Shown here: positions 22,761 to 34,619 of the stretch, piece after piece
Layout: every line of letters starts with the position of its first letter
How positions within the stretch are numbered: position 1 is the first letter of the stretch
From: Brachionus manjavacas
Taxonomy: Eukaryota; Rotifera; Eurotatoria; Ploima; Brachionidae
Length of the DNA: 64,000 nt
NCBI GenBank assembly: GCA_019054805.1
Contig: JAHQIY010000025.1
Coordinates: forward strand, 248,001-312,000
Direction: 5' to 3'
Made by a program: the position numbers and the translations under genes
Notes under the pieces: generated by a model
Told to the model about the DNA's origin: nothing
The model's input: only the letters and a program-made list of their open reading frames with translations
Database searches by the model: none

Positions 22761-23300
22761 GAATATATGTATTTTGTAAAACAAAAATTACTTCCTAAAA
22801 AATAAGTTATATTTCTTCAAAGGAAATAGAAAATAAAGATAGCTGAGATAAAGTGGATATTATATTTCTCGCTCACTACTTTAACCAAAGATTCTTATAC
22901 TCGTATTTTCGTGTATTTTAAATGAAAAAAAATTTTTTCTTCCCTTTTTGTCCATTTATTTATAAAAATGTTGTAACTAGGTATTTGCCGAATCATAAAA
23001 TTAGTTGGTTCTAAAAAATGAGCGAATTTTGAGCTCGAAATGGTCAAGTTAGTTTTGCATTTTATTTTAGTAGTAGTAATGCTGTGTGGATTAAATTTAA
23101 TCCTAAGCAGTGGTTCCAAAAAAAAAACCCTGCTTTTACAGCCTCCGTCCATCATGTATTCGCCATATTGAATTTTCAATTGTTAATTTTTGAATAATAA
23201 CTCTCATTTACAAGTTAATAATTTATTTTATTCATCCTGAATTTATTTTTGCATAATATACATTATGCATAATTACTGATACAATATAGAATCTGTTTGT

Positions 23301-26300
23301 TCAGTTGAAACAAAGTAATTCATCTATTCTATTTTTAAACGAATTGGTATTTTTTATTCTCCTTGTATCAACATCCAATGCGTTCCAATTACCGGATGTG
23401 CGGTTAGTGAAAAAGTTGTATCTGACTCCACAGTTTCGAACAAGCTGTCTTTCAATTGAGAGCTGTCCTCGTCTTGTATTACCTGCCGGACTGCTTAATT
23501 GATTAGAAGCAAGAAACTGATTTCCGTAAATCAATTCAACTTTATCGTATCCATGATTGATTTTGTGTAGCTGGATTAAGTCACCTCGTATACGTCTTTC
23601 TTCAAGCGTTGTCCACCCAAGAACAGCTCTTCTTTCAAGATACGGTTTAGACTTGAGTTCCGGAGCCAATTTCGAGAATTTCCTCTGAACTCGTTCGAGA
23701 ATTTCAATGTCCATTCGTCGGTAAGGATTCCAAGCGGCTACGGCAAACTCAAGATGAGGTCGAACAAATGACTTAAATAATAGATTGACAAGTCGAGTAT
23801 TGAGATATTTAAATGTGTTCTTGATTCTATAAGCTGACATCATTGCTCTAGCAGCTGCTCTTTTACAATGCTCGCTCGACTTAAGATCATTGCTAATGAT
23901 GATGCCAAGATCTCGTTCTTTGGTTGTCTTGGAGAGCGTATGACCATTCATAGAGTACTTATTTATTGGGTTATTGGTACCAATATGCATTACTACACAT
24001 TTTTCATCGTTGAAACTCATTTTCCACTTGATCGACCACTCAAACAACTTGTCAAGATCTTGCTGGAGATTCCTCGTATCATCGAGTCGGTTCACAGATC
24101 TCATAATTTTTGTATCGTCGGCATAGAGTTTACAAACTGAACTGCATACTTCAGGAAGATCGTTGATATAAATAACGAATAAAAGTGGACCAAGTACCGA
24201 ACCCTGAGGAACTCCACTTGTAACTGGTTTCCATTCAGAAACAGATTCGCCAATTACAACGCGTTGCTTTCTGTTGCTAAGAAATGCACGTATCCAGTTG
24301 ATGACCATTATCGGAATTCCGTAGGCTTTCAATTTAACAATAAGCAGTTCATGAGAGACCTTATCGAACGCTTTTGCAAAATCCAAGAAAATAACATCAG
24401 CCTGCTGCTTACGACTCACACAATCCGTAAGAAAATCAACCGTTTCAAGGAGATTTGTTACACACGATTTATGACTGACAAACCCGTGTTGCTTGTTTGA
24501 TAGAAGATTGTGAAATTCCAGATGCTTTTGAATATAGTCTTTAACAAGCGATTCCATTACTTTGCAGATGACAGAGGTTAGTGAAACGGGACGATAATTT
24601 CCTACTTCAGTCCTGCTACCACGCTTAAAAATAGGTGTTACATTTGCATTTCTCCATTCTTGAGGTAAGTCAGAGTCTTTTAGCGATTGTATACAAATTT
24701 TTGAAATTGGAACAGCCAGTGTATTGGCACACATTTTTATAGCATGAGTAGGTATCTGATCAACCCCAGAAGTTTTATCACTACGAAGCTTTTCTAGTTT
24801 TAGGTACACTTTTTCACTTGTCACTATGTCTTCAACTGTAAAACTTGGGTCAGGGGAGGCACGGCCACTAAAATTTTTGCTCATACGCATTACAAATTCT
24901 TTCGGTGTAGGTGGGTCATAAACAGAATGAAAGTAATTATTAAGCAGTTCGCAAATACTGGCCTTATTTGTTACAAGGTCTCCTTCCTCGTTTTTTAGAG
25001 CTGCAATTGATTCCCTTGTAGAAAATTGACGATTTATGTAAGAGTACAGTCTTTTAGGATTTTCCTTGGAATCCTTTGCTAATTTATATTCAAAAGCGAT
25101 AACACTCTTCTTAACAGCAATCTTGACAAGTTTGCATACATCTTTATGCTTTTCATTCAGTTCATTATTGTTTTTATTTGCGCATTTGCCAATAAAAAGG
25201 CTTCTTTTGCGGCGAACAAGACTAGCAATCTCGCTATTCCACCACGGAGGCTTATCGTTAACTGATCGTGATCCATGTCTCTTGACAAAAATTTCTGCAG
25301 TTTTTGCAAAAATCCCTAAAAAGGAAGAATAGTTGCTTTGTATTGACCTTCTATCGAATAAATTCCAATTTTGTGTTTTTAGATGTGAATTCATTGATTC
25401 ATAATGACCGTTTCTCCAATTAAAAGTTCTGCTGTTAAAAGGTTTTACCCGAACTCTTTCAGACATAAACTGGAATCTCAGGCTACAATGGCTCCTTAAA
25501 ATATCAGTGACTAAAGGTGGACCAACCTCGACATCTGATACTCGATTAGAGTCGCTGACTAATACAAGGTCAAGCAAACTACTCAACTGACCATTAGATA
25601 TGAAAGTATTACCTGTAACAAGCTGTACAAGGCACGATTTGCTAATGACGTCACTAATTACAACACTTTTGGAAATCGAGTTTGCTAAAACCGGACTACC
25701 ATTTTCATTCCATTCAATATCAGGCATGTTAAAGTCGCCCATCAAGATTATACCTGAGTAAACACGTTTGGAAAGAAGCTTTGCAGCAGTTTCTATTGAG
25801 CGTGAGATACTTATGTCAGTCATCATATTTGTCTCAGTTAAGGTATTATTCGATGGTGGCCTGTAGATGCATCCAACCAAAAGTGGAGGTTCATCATTCA
25901 GTTTAATTGAGATCCAGATTTGCTCACAGTCTTTAGATAGAAAGGAATTTTCCTCTGCTTCTATAGCTTCAATTCCATTACGGACAAATATACAAACACC
26001 TCCACCTGTCCTATTGTCTTGTCGATCTGATCTAAATGAATGAAAGCCAAAAAGATTTACAACTGACCTCTCGTCAAACCATGTTTCAGTTATTCCGATT
26101 ACTTCTGATGTCAGGGCAGCAGCATTCGCTTCTAGTAAATGCATCTTGTTATTTAAACTAGTAGCATTAGTATACCAAAATTCGAGTTTACAAGGCTGAC
26201 TTTTTGAGATTATGTCTTGAGACGAAGAATATGAATTGTTTTCCATTTGTTGAATCGAAGAATATGTTAAGCTGTTGGAGAAAGAGGATGCCGAACTGTT

Positions 26301-26450
26301 ACTCGAGATATCTAGACTGGAATTGTCAGATGCATTATTAATTGATGGGTAACTTCTAGGTTTTTCAGTTGAGAATAAAAGTAGGTCATTATTTGCAGTT
26401 TCAATGAGATCAAATGAGGCGCTGATCTTTACTGATTGAACTTTTTGTTG
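23301..26450 (-). CDS. LINE ORF2: AP endonuclease plus reverse transcriptase
   Basis: ORF2 copies the element RNA into a nicked target. From the ATG at 26246 it encodes 981 residues. The N-terminal AP endonuclease covers about residues 10-240 (TNATSLNNKM, ITETWFD, the GDFNMPD motif near 170). A linker with basic KNRK-type stretches follows. The reverse transcriptase covers about 465-745 (NYRPVSLTSVICKVMESLV, FLDFAKAFD, SGVPQGSVLGPLL, and catalytic YADD near 705). The C-terminal domain reads RVQRKF, then RRIRGDLIQLHKI, ending SGNWNALD. The same frame is open upstream from 26246 all the way to the ORF1 stop (serine-rich, 68 extra codons), so the true start is uncertain and could be the readthrough of that stop. 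Confidence 0.95.
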   Translation of the reverse strand, partial: QQKVQSVKISASFDLIETANNDLLLFSTEKPRSYPSINNASDNSSLDISSNSSASSFSNSLTYSSIQQMENNSYSSSQDIISKSQPCKLEFWYTNATSLNNKMHLLEANAAALTSEVIGITETWFDERSVVNLFGFHSFRSDRQDNRTGGGVCIFVRNGIEAIEAEENSFLSKDCEQIWISIKLNDEPPLLVGCIYRPPSNNTLTETNMMTDISISRSIETAAKLLSKRVYSGIILMGDFNMPDIEWNENGSPVLANSISKSVVISDVISKSCLVQLVTGNTFISNGQLSSLLDLVLVSDSNRVSDVEVGPPLVTDILRSHCSLRFQFMSERVRVKPFNSRTFNWRNGHYESMNSHLKTQNWNLFDRRSIQSNYSSFLGIFAKTAEIFVKRHGSRSVNDKPPWWNSEIASLVRRKRSLFIGKCANKNNNELNEKHKDVCKLVKIAVKKSVIAFEYKLAKDSKENPKRLYSYINRQFSTRESIAALKNEEGDLVTNKASICELLNNYFHSVYDPPTPKEFVMRMSKNFSGRASPDPSFTVEDIVTSEKVYLKLEKLRSDKTSGVDQIPTHAIKMCANTLAVPISKICIQSLKDSDLPQEWRNANVTPIFKRGSRTEVGNYRPVSLTSVICKVMESLVKDYIQKHLEFHNLLSNKQHGFVSHKSCVTNLLETVDFLTDCVSRKQQADVIFLDFAKAFDKVSHELLIVKLKAYGIPIMVINWIRAFLSNRKQRVVIGESVSEWKPVTSGVPQGSVLGPLLFVIYINDLPEVCSSVCKLYADDTKIMRSVNRLDDTRNLQQDLDKLFEWSIKWKMSFNDEKCVVMHIGTNNPINKYSMNGHTLSKTTKERDLGIIISNDLKSSEHCKRAAARAMMSAYRIKNTFKYLNTRLVNLLFKSFVRPHLEFAVAAWNPYRRMDIEILERVQRKFSKLAPELKSKPYLERRAVLGWTTLEERRIRGDLIQLHKINHGYDKVELIYGNQFLASNQLSSPAGNTRRGQLSIERQLVRNCGVRYNFFTNRTSGNWNALDVDTRRIKNTNSFKNRIDELLCFN

Positions 26451-27323
26451 CTATTGTTTATCAACAATAGATAGGACCAGTTTCAACTCGCCGTTCCTAA
26501 TACCCCAAAATCGTTTTTTACCATCAGGACAAGTCTTAAACTTAAAAGTTCGCCCGTTAATTGTTGTTGATTCCGTTAATTCGTTGTTTTTACGGTCACG
26601 CTCTTGTCGCAGTTTGCGATCAGCAATTCTCTCACTTGGTGTCAAGTCCTCATTTACGTAAACGTCCTTGAATTCAGGAATCTGGCGCAGTACACGAGAT
26701 CTTCGAAGCATTTCCATTTTTGTCTCTGTCGATTCCAATTCAACTACCACCAGCACAGGGTCAGTATTTGCAGAGCTCAAAACAGCATTTGAACTGTCAT
26801 GCCGACGTTTAATTCGCCTTACCTTCTTGACTTTCGTTTCTGCAATTCCAATTTTCGAAGCCAGTTTTTTTGCGAAGTCAGCATCCTCATCAGGTTCAGT
26901 AAGTGTAGATCCCGGAATTGCTAAGACCACATTATTTGCTTTTTCTTCTTTCTTTTTGAACTCGGTTGCAATCGTTGCTATCATTGCAACTGCATTTTCG
27001 TCTTTATGTGCCTTTCCAGCTACTATATTTGACCAATTTAGATTGGCCACTTGTGGCGTTTCTTTTTGCCTTCTTTCAAGTGTCTCAACTCGTTCTCTCA
27101 TCTCGGTAATATCCACCCTCAGAGCGCTGATGCATTCGTCTTTCTCTGCCATACACTTGCGGAAGGCGGCATCAAGCGACCTTATAACAGCAACAAGGTC
27201 AGCTTCTCTGGCGTGTGGATTTCCAGTTCTGCAAACCGGCTTAGTTGAACCAAATTTTGAGCAAAGAGTGTCAATAAGAAGGGTCAAGTCTCCAGAGTTA
27301 GATACAGGACCTGTCAGTTGCAT
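26451..27323 (-). CDS. LINE ORF1: RNA-binding coiled-coil protein
   Basis: ORF1 proteins coat LINE RNA. This one has 290 residues: a short N-terminus, a coiled coil at about 45-95 (CISALRVDITEMRERVETLE), a linker, then an RRM-like region at about 125-215 (VVLAIPGS, KIGIAETKVKKVRRI, VVVELESTETKMEML) and a basic C-terminal region (YVNEDLTPSERIADRKLRQE). This order is typical of CR1/L2-type ORF1. It ends CAA-TAG, and the downstream ORF2 is in the same frame. Confidence 0.85.
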   Translation of the reverse strand: MQLTGPVSNSGDLTLLIDTLCSKFGSTKPVCRTGNPHAREADLVAVIRSLDAAFRKCMAEKDECISALRVDITEMRERVETLERRQKETPQVANLNWSNIVAGKAHKDENAVAMIATIATEFKKKEEKANNVVLAIPGSTLTEPDEDADFAKKLASKIGIAETKVKKVRRIKRRHDSSNAVLSSANTDPVLVVVELESTETKMEMLRRSRVLRQIPEFKDVYVNEDLTPSERIADRKLRQERDRKNNELTESTTINGRTFKFKTCPDGKKRFWGIRNGELKLVLSIVDKQ

Positions 27324-27352
27324 AATTATAATAATTTATTATTTTCAAAAAT

Positions 27353-29675
27353 TACCCCTTACTACTACTACTATTTATTTATTTGTTTATCCGTGCTTCT
27401 GATTAAAAATAGAATAAAAAAAATTTAAATTAAAATCAATTCAAATAAAATAGAGAAAATAATAATAATTGAAATGATAAATCACAGGTGCTAAATATTT
27501 AAAGAGTGAAAATTAAAAGATTGAAAGAGGAAACAGTAAAGTAGAAATTAAATAATGGAGTCGAGTGTTGAATATATCTTGATTCGAAACCCTAGGAAAG
27601 GTTTTCTAAAGTATTAAAATTTAGAACCTTATTTTGTTTGACAAATTTTTTTATTTATTTTTAGCCTCTAATTACCACGTTGCTTAATTTCATCTTTAAA
27701 ATATAATAATCGAAATTCATACCAAGAAACTTGGTTTCTTTTTGTCTAATGATTTTATTTCCATAGATTATTTGCTTTAGATATATTGAAAAGACTATTA
27801 TACAAGATTTTTCAAATGGTATTTTCATTTATTTCTTAATAATCACTTTTCTAGTTCATTTAAGATCTTATTGATCTTATTTTCTAAATTACCCTGTGAA
27901 ATAAAAAAGTGACAGTAAAAAGGAGAGAGTATTCAATATTTGTTTTATTTCTTTTAAGGATAAAAATGCTGAATAATATTGGACTAATAATTGAGCCTTG
28001 AGGCACACCTGTAAAATATCTGCCCAAAACTGAGTCAAAAATTTTTTCAATTTTTTAATTTTACTGGGAAGATGGAAACAATTCAATTGTATCTAATAAC
28101 CTTTTAATTTAAAATCATAAAGGTTATTAGATACACATTGGAATTGTTGAAATATTTCTGTATAAATTTTTAGAACTAGTTGATTGTTGTGTAACTGTAT
28201 TCGTTCTTTGTTTGATTAATTGTTCGTCGAACTCATTGTTTTTAAAAATAAAAAACTTTAATCTGTGGCTGGCTCTTTCATCTTTAAAAAAAAATATTTA
28301 TTTATTTTTGAAAAAAAATTGCACTTTAAAAGGAATATGTATGTTAAATGTTGAGAAATTCTAATAAAAATATATTAATTATTGTTTAAAATTTATGTGT
28401 GGTAATTTTAAATGTGACTCTTAATTGGTGTGATTATTACCTGAGATATAAATTATAAAAAAAAATTTCATCTTTATTTGAGAGACAGATTGAGCGAATC
28501 TTAGGACTAATAGTAGGATCATGAAAGATATGTGAAGTGAAAAAGTTTTATTTTAAAGTTTAGGTAGATGAGAGTAGGCATTGGGAAAAAAGTTGCTCAT
28601 AAAATTTTTTTGACTATTTATCTTTCATAATTTTAAGCAGCATTGTGAATATTAGAAATGCCAAAATCTAAGTTCTGACAGATAAAAACATGTTCTGTAA
28701 ATTGTAGTTAACTGATACATCCTCTGTGCGAACAATATGCTGATCCAGCAAAATTCATTTCATTGTGAATTTGGGATATAATATTAATTTATTTTTTTAA
28801 ATCCATTACAACTTTAAGTAGTGGTGAGGAGAATGTATAAGTTGCTTCAATGTACGGAACATGTCTGTCAGAACTTAGATTTTGGCATTTTTAATATTCA
28901 CAATGCTGCTTAAAATCATGAAAGATAAATAGTCAAAACAATTTTATGAGCAACATTTGTCATTTTTTATATTTTATTTTATTTTTTTCAATGATCAAAG
29001 TTAATATTCTATTTTTTGTCTTCTAAATGGTACCAGGGTCATAAGTATATTGAGATAAAAACAAAAATTTTTTATAAAAATTAAAGAATTGTAAGAAAGG
29101 TATTATTTTACAATTTTAAATCAATAAAATAAAGAGAAAAAAGTTGCAATTTTGTCAACTTTTTGATTCTTATATTGTCAAATCTAACTCTGTTTGGAAT
29201 ATAAATTCCTAGATATTCTATTTTTTCTGATTTATTCAATTTAAAATTTTTCAGAGCTGTTGAAATTTTTTTCTTGAATTCAGTTATTGAAGATTTATTA
29301 GGATTTATTATTTGATTTCCGCGTTATGAAATAAAATCATTAGCAAAAAAGAGACGTTTTTTTCGACTGAATATATGTATTTTGTAAAACAAAAATTACT
29401 TCCTAAAAAATAAGTTATATTTCTTCAAAGGAAATAGAAAATAAAGATAGCTGAGATAAAGTGGATATTATATTTCTCGCTCACTACTTTAACCAAAGAT
29501 TCTTATACTCGTATTTTCGTGTATTTTAAATGAAAAAAATTTTTTCTTCCCTTTTTGTCCATTTATTTATAAAAATGTTGTAACTAGGTATTTGCCGAAT
29601 CATAAAATTAGTTGGTTCTAAAAAATGAGCGAATTTTGAGCTCGAAATGGTCAAGTTAGTTTTGCATTTTATTTT
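27353..29675. repeat. Direct repeat A, right copy (2,323 bp)
   Basis: Nearly identical to 20747-23068 and in the same orientation. It begins TACCCCTTACTACTAC directly after the LINE 5' end and ends GCATTTTATTTT, after which the flanks differ. It contains the second copies of the decayed minus-strand LINE (27606-28166 and about 29157-29365), the 70 bp hairpin (with a one-base deletion) and the palindrome (28592-28954). Confidence 0.95.
28592..28954. repeat. Long palindrome in repeat A, right copy
   Basis: The second copy of the palindrome at 21985-22345, with a two-T length difference near its left arm. It has the same shared core sequences. Confidence 0.75.
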
Positions 29676-32600
29676 CTATTTATTTTTTATTAAAAGTAAC
29701 GTAACGTCATTAATGTAAATTGTTTTTTTTTGTATTTCCATCTGTCCGTTTCATGTAAATAGTTTAACAATTTACTACAAGCAAAAAGCTTAATGTGTTT
29801 TGGTTCAATTTTTTGCAAAAACCGATAAAATTTTTAAAGTAAATTCCTTAGAATAAAACTTTAATTTTTGTTATATTTGAAATAAAAATTATTTTTGAAA
29901 GCCTTGGAAATAAAAGTTCTAGCTAAATATTTGTATGATTGCTTGAGGTATAAGTGAAAGGCAGAAACAACCAAGCAACAGCAATTCGACTGAAACTTAG
30001 TAAAATTTTAAATTCAAACTTAACCTTTATTTTTTGTACCTTCAAAATAAACTTTATGATCACTACTCTAATTTATGTTGTTCAATTGATCTGAGCTTCA
30101 ATCCTAAAAAAATTTTAATAAATTTTGATTTGAGTACGATCTTTTGATCCGAAACCTAAAAAATATTACAAATTTAGTTGAATTTTTTTTAAGTAACGAT
30201 AATGACTTATTTCAATTAGATTACTTTATTTTCTGTTTTTCTTTCATTTCTTTTTCATTTTTGATATTTCAGATAATTGATTAATTTTTATATATATAAA
30301 AGCTAAAAGCGACATAATTCTCTAGACATATGTAACAACAAATGAGTTAATAAACTTGACAGGGTATAGTGTTATGGTATGCTGTGATTTATAATTATGT
30401 TTTAAGTCCCTAAACGAAAATATATTGAATACATATGAGGCTCCATATGGCGAAATTTTCGTTTTTTTAATTTTTCCATTTATTTAAATATATAAAACAG
30501 TTTTAAAAGGAACAAATAAGTGTTTTCATTTTATGAAGAAATCAAGATTATTTAAGTATATTCATGACTCCTTTTATATATGAGTTTTTTATGCTCACAT
30601 TCTAGAAGATACAATTTACAGGATTCCAAAAAGTAAAAAGGACAAGAAACTAGGCGACTTTGAAAAAGAGCAAAAAACCCATTTTTTAATGTTTTTCAAA
30701 TTAAAAGTCACAATTCTCAAGTCTAAAAAAGACCGGGCTTTTTTTAATGTCCTTGGCTTTGTTTTTGGACTTTTATACAATTCTGAGAATAATATATGAG
30801 TTATAAATAAGGTATAGCAAATTTTAGGCATATCAATTTTTCATTTAAAAATCTAATAGGCGAATTTGGAGGGGTCTTATTTTTATATTTTCACAATTTA
30901 TATAAAAATTAACTTTGTTTTTTTAATTTTTACAGTTAACGTTATTTTTTTCAAAACAATATGTTTTTGAAAAATATTACTGGCCCAAAATTGTACACTA
31001 ATGACTTTTTATACTAAGATTTAATGTAAATTTGTTTTTTTTTAAATAAATTTATATATTAATTGCACAGCTTTTAATTTCTTGTTATTTTAAATAAAAA
31101 AATTAAAATTTTACTTCATATTTTTTACCTAACCAGAATTGATAAAAATAAAATTGATATTTTTTTGACGTTTGATTAAAATGAAAATAACCTAATTAAA
31201 GGCCAATTTAGGAAGAAAATCGCAAGTTCTTTTTTATTAGTATCAAAATAACTAATTTTAATAATTTTCTGTAAAAAAAAAATTTAAATTAAAATCGAAA
31301 AGGTCAAAAAATTAGTCAAGCTGAATGATTTGGTATGCATGTCAAAACTCTAACTCGTTAAACAATTTAAATGAATTTATTTTGGCCAGAAATACTAGAA
31401 TCAATTGGATATATTTATTAATATCATTTCTAAAAGTAAATCCAAAGATAGAAAAAATGTAACCAAAATGAAGTCGAATGATGACATCTGAAAACTGTGA
31501 GATTATTTTACTTCAAAGTAAAATTATTTTCAAAAAAGAGTAGACAAAATTCTATGGAAGTTAAGATAAAAAATAGGATGGATACATTATCTATTTTCTT
31601 TCCTATCCAATAAAACTAAATTAACAAAATATTACAATAATTTGAATTTTCTCGTGTCAGTGAAATACATGATCGGCGATCTCCGCTAATTTCAGACAAA
31701 ATAAATGACGCCTCTCAATTTCATTAATTTTCCTCTATTTTAAACCATTTTATTTCTTTAAATTTTTATTCTATCTTATTTAACGTATTTTATTTTTTTA
31801 TTTTTTTTTTTAATCTGAAGGAGCTTTTGCTCGGTACAGAAAATAAATAAAAAAAAAAAAAAAAACTTTTCAAAATTAAAATTAAAAAGACTCTGTTTGA
31901 ATCTTTTAGATAGAAAAGAGAATCAGTGATTGATAAGGCAAGTTTTTTAATATTTCGAAAAGACCATCGTTTGAAAAATAACTGAAATCAATTCGCATTT
32001 CATGGAATAACAGTGTTTATTCAATTAAACTTTCAAGCTTTCATTTTAGCAGAAGTTATTTTTAGATTCCTTCCCTTTAATCCAAACAAAAATGAGATTA
32101 TGAATTGTCTTAGACAAAGAGGGAGCCAAAACAAATAGAAGAAAATTTAATTAAAAAATTTTTTTTCTAAAGAGTGAATCTAGAATTGGTTTTAGAGCAT
32201 TTTAATATTTTTTCCGATTTTAATTAATAACATTCAACCAAAAAGTTTACGATATTTTTTATATAAATAAATAGAAAAAAAAAGATAGACCGTTATTTTC
32301 ATCTAAGCGCAAGCATGCACATACATATATCTATTTATATCCGACAATAAATATTTAGACTCAAAATTGGATTCAATCGAATTTCTTCTTTTCTATTAAT
32401 CTTTAATAGCAAATATCTAATCCCTTGAGGGATCAAATTTAGCATCAAAATCACTTGCTCAATACGCGCCAAAAGATTTCTCATATTATGTCTATAAGAT
32501 AATGAAACTTATGAACCTGAATTGGTTATTCGTTTAAATTAAAAAAAAAAACGAGCAAATTCAATTAAAATACTTGACATTTTTTATCAAAATTTTAAAT

Positions 32601-33790
32601 AGAAATTAGGACAGTTAATTAACAGTTAGATTTTGGTTTGAAATAAATTGATAATTTAGGTCAAATCTGGAGGTGGGCAAATAAGTCGGCTATTGAGTGT
32701 GATCGCTCGATAAGGAATCGAATCACTCTTGGCTAAACAAAATAAATTTGTTGTTTCTATTTTCTTAGTAGCATAATTTGGCATTAGTAGCCAAGATTTT
32801 TAGAGATAGCATTGGAATGCCACGTTAAAATTTTGTTTATTTTACATCCTACAAACTCACCAAACATGACATTTATGCATTAACTATGTAGAAAATTTTT
32901 CAACATAACTTTTTAACTGAGCTTTAAAAATGTCTCTATTTTTCATTCAGTTTTTTCTTCATCAAATTTTCTAATTCTCCTTTTCAAGATTAAAATTCAT
33001 AATTAGTTTTGAAACTGTTTTTGTATTTTGTAGCTAAAGTGCTTTAAAATTTTATTATTAAAAAAAAAGAGGTAATCTGAACTTAACTTTTTATTCAGTT
33101 TTATTAATTGTGACAAAGATTAAATTTGCATAAAAATGGGTTGATTAGATTATAGAAAAGAAAATTTTGATTGAAAATAATAAATTTTTTTTTTAAATGG
33201 AATTGATTTATATTTCCTTCAAGGATGATATTTTGTCCAATTCTTCAAGCATTTGAACGAAGGCTCATTTAAAATGTTAAATTTCGTATTGAGTTTGTAA
33301 TAATAAGTGTAGGTCCCTGGCAGTGTCCTTGGTCAGATAAAGAATGTTGCTGAAAATGAGGTAAAATCAGATTAATTAAACTTAGGTAAAATCAGAAATA
33401 TGATTTAAGAGGGCTTGCGAAAAATTTGGTAAAGATTAGCAAATCTAAATACTTTCTTATTTTTAATGATACCATTGTAATTAAATACTAGTTCTCGACT
33501 AAGAGATGGTTATTAAAATATAAGCTTTTATTTATTTTAAAAGTTGTATAACTGCTTCATTAGTAAGTAGTTTTGAATAATAAAAATCTTTATTACCAAA
33601 AATAATCTGTTCAAAACCATAGCTTGTTAAATGAATAAAATTAACGTTTAATTCTAGGTTAAAAATTTAGCAAAGCAGCTAAATCCAACTCATTGTTTTA
33701 TTCTATAATTTTTTTACTTTTTTTTTCTATGTCAAGCTAATTCAATGGGGCCTTTTAAATACATTTTTAAAATGGATATAAGATTTTTTT
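29676..33790. other. Gene-poor AT-rich region
   Basis: No protein-coding signal. Repeats seen: a minus-strand GACTTG-type copy at 30690-30775; a retroelement tail at 31800-31860 (GCTCGGTACAG followed by A-rich sequence, with relatives at 10108-10140 and inverted at 52480-52500); and a hairpin-rich patch at 32690-32750 resembling LINE 3' ends on the minus strand (AGCCGACT shared with the inverse of 43676-43735). Confidence 0.45.
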
Positions 33791-34119
33791 GGCATTGTGA
33801 ATCTCGGTACCATAAACAAAAGAAAAGTGCGAAAGAAGCCAAAAATTTAGTTCTGAAAGACCGATACATGTTCTGTAAATTGTAGTGAACTGATGCATCC
33901 TCTGTACCAACAGTATACTTATCCAGCAAAATTCAGTTCATTGTGAATTTGGGATATTCCATTAAATTAAATTATTTTTCAAATCCATTACAACTTTAAG
34001 TAGGGGAACGGAGGATGTATCAGTTTATACATTAAACAGAACATGTGTTTGTCCTTTCTAATGTAAGGTACGAATCTTTTATATTTTGTTCTTGTTTTTT
34101 GTACTAAAATTCACAATGC
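33791..34119. mobile_element. MITE related to the repeat A palindrome
   Basis: Ends GGCATTGTGAATCTCGG and ATTCACAATGC are inverted. The centre shares long stretches with 21985-22345 (TTCTGTAAATTGTAGTGAAC, CATCCTCTGTAC, ATCCAGCAAAATTCAG, ATTGTGAATTTGGGATAT). The arms have diverged and no clean target duplication is left. Confidence 0.7.
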
Positions 34120-34619
34120 ATATATTAAATTTTTATTGAATTTATTAAATTTATTAAATAGATAATGCATTTATTAAATTAGCTTTTATTAAATTTTTTT
34201 TTTTTTTAAATGCCGACTATTTTTTAGCGAAATTTTCGACGAAAACAAGAATTTTTTTTGTTTCAGGGTTTGTGTATTTTAAAATAAAAGAAAAAAAATT
34301 AAAATAAAGATAAAAAAATTAAGTTTGTAGAAAAAAGATAATAATTTTTAAAGAAATAAAGATAAGAAAAAATTCTATTTTACAAATTTTGATTTATTTT
34401 TCTTTCATTCTTTATTTATTTCTAAATCAATGTATTTTTTAACGTTGTCTTCGATGTCTTATTTTGACTAGCGTTTCCGCATTGAGCTGAATCAAAGAAT
34501 TTGCGAACAAAACTGCATGAACAATCATAAGTGGGACCAGAACTTAACTTGATCAAAAAATTAGTTCTTTTAGATTTGGTGCCAATTTTTGCCTGGCATA
34601 AAAATAAATGAATTTTTAA

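Larger units (their letters stand above)
20747..23068. repeat. Direct repeat A, left copy (2,322 bp)
   Basis: This block recurs in the same orientation at 27353-29675 with only about six to ten visible differences, mostly single bases and homopolymer-length changes. It starts TACCCCTTACTACTAC and ends GCATTTTATTTT. Its right end abuts the (TAG)n tail of the full-length LINE directly. Contents: 20 bp of an older LINE's 3' end, decayed minus-strand LINE pieces, a 70 bp hairpin at 21472-21542 and a long palindrome at 21985-22345. Confidence 0.95.
23069..27352 (-). mobile_element. Full-length CR1/L2-like LINE, apparently intact
   Basis: The 4,284 bp minus-strand element has a roughly 30 bp 5' leader, ORF1 (27323-26451), ORF2 (about 26450-23301) and a 3' UTR of about 230 bp. 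The UTR contains a perfect 16-base palindrome (GGATTAAATTTAATCC, 23088-23103) and ends in a short (ACT)n tail read on the minus strand (23069-23079). Both ORFs are open end to end and the catalytic motifs are present, so it looks recent and possibly active. It is flanked immediately by the 2.3 kb direct repeats A. Confidence 0.9.

Noticed and set aside
20747-29675. Repeat A as the long terminal repeats of an LTR retrotransposon
   Set aside because: The interior is a LINE with AP endonuclease and its own 3' tail, on the minus strand; no integrase, protease or primer-binding site, and A itself contains older LINE debris.
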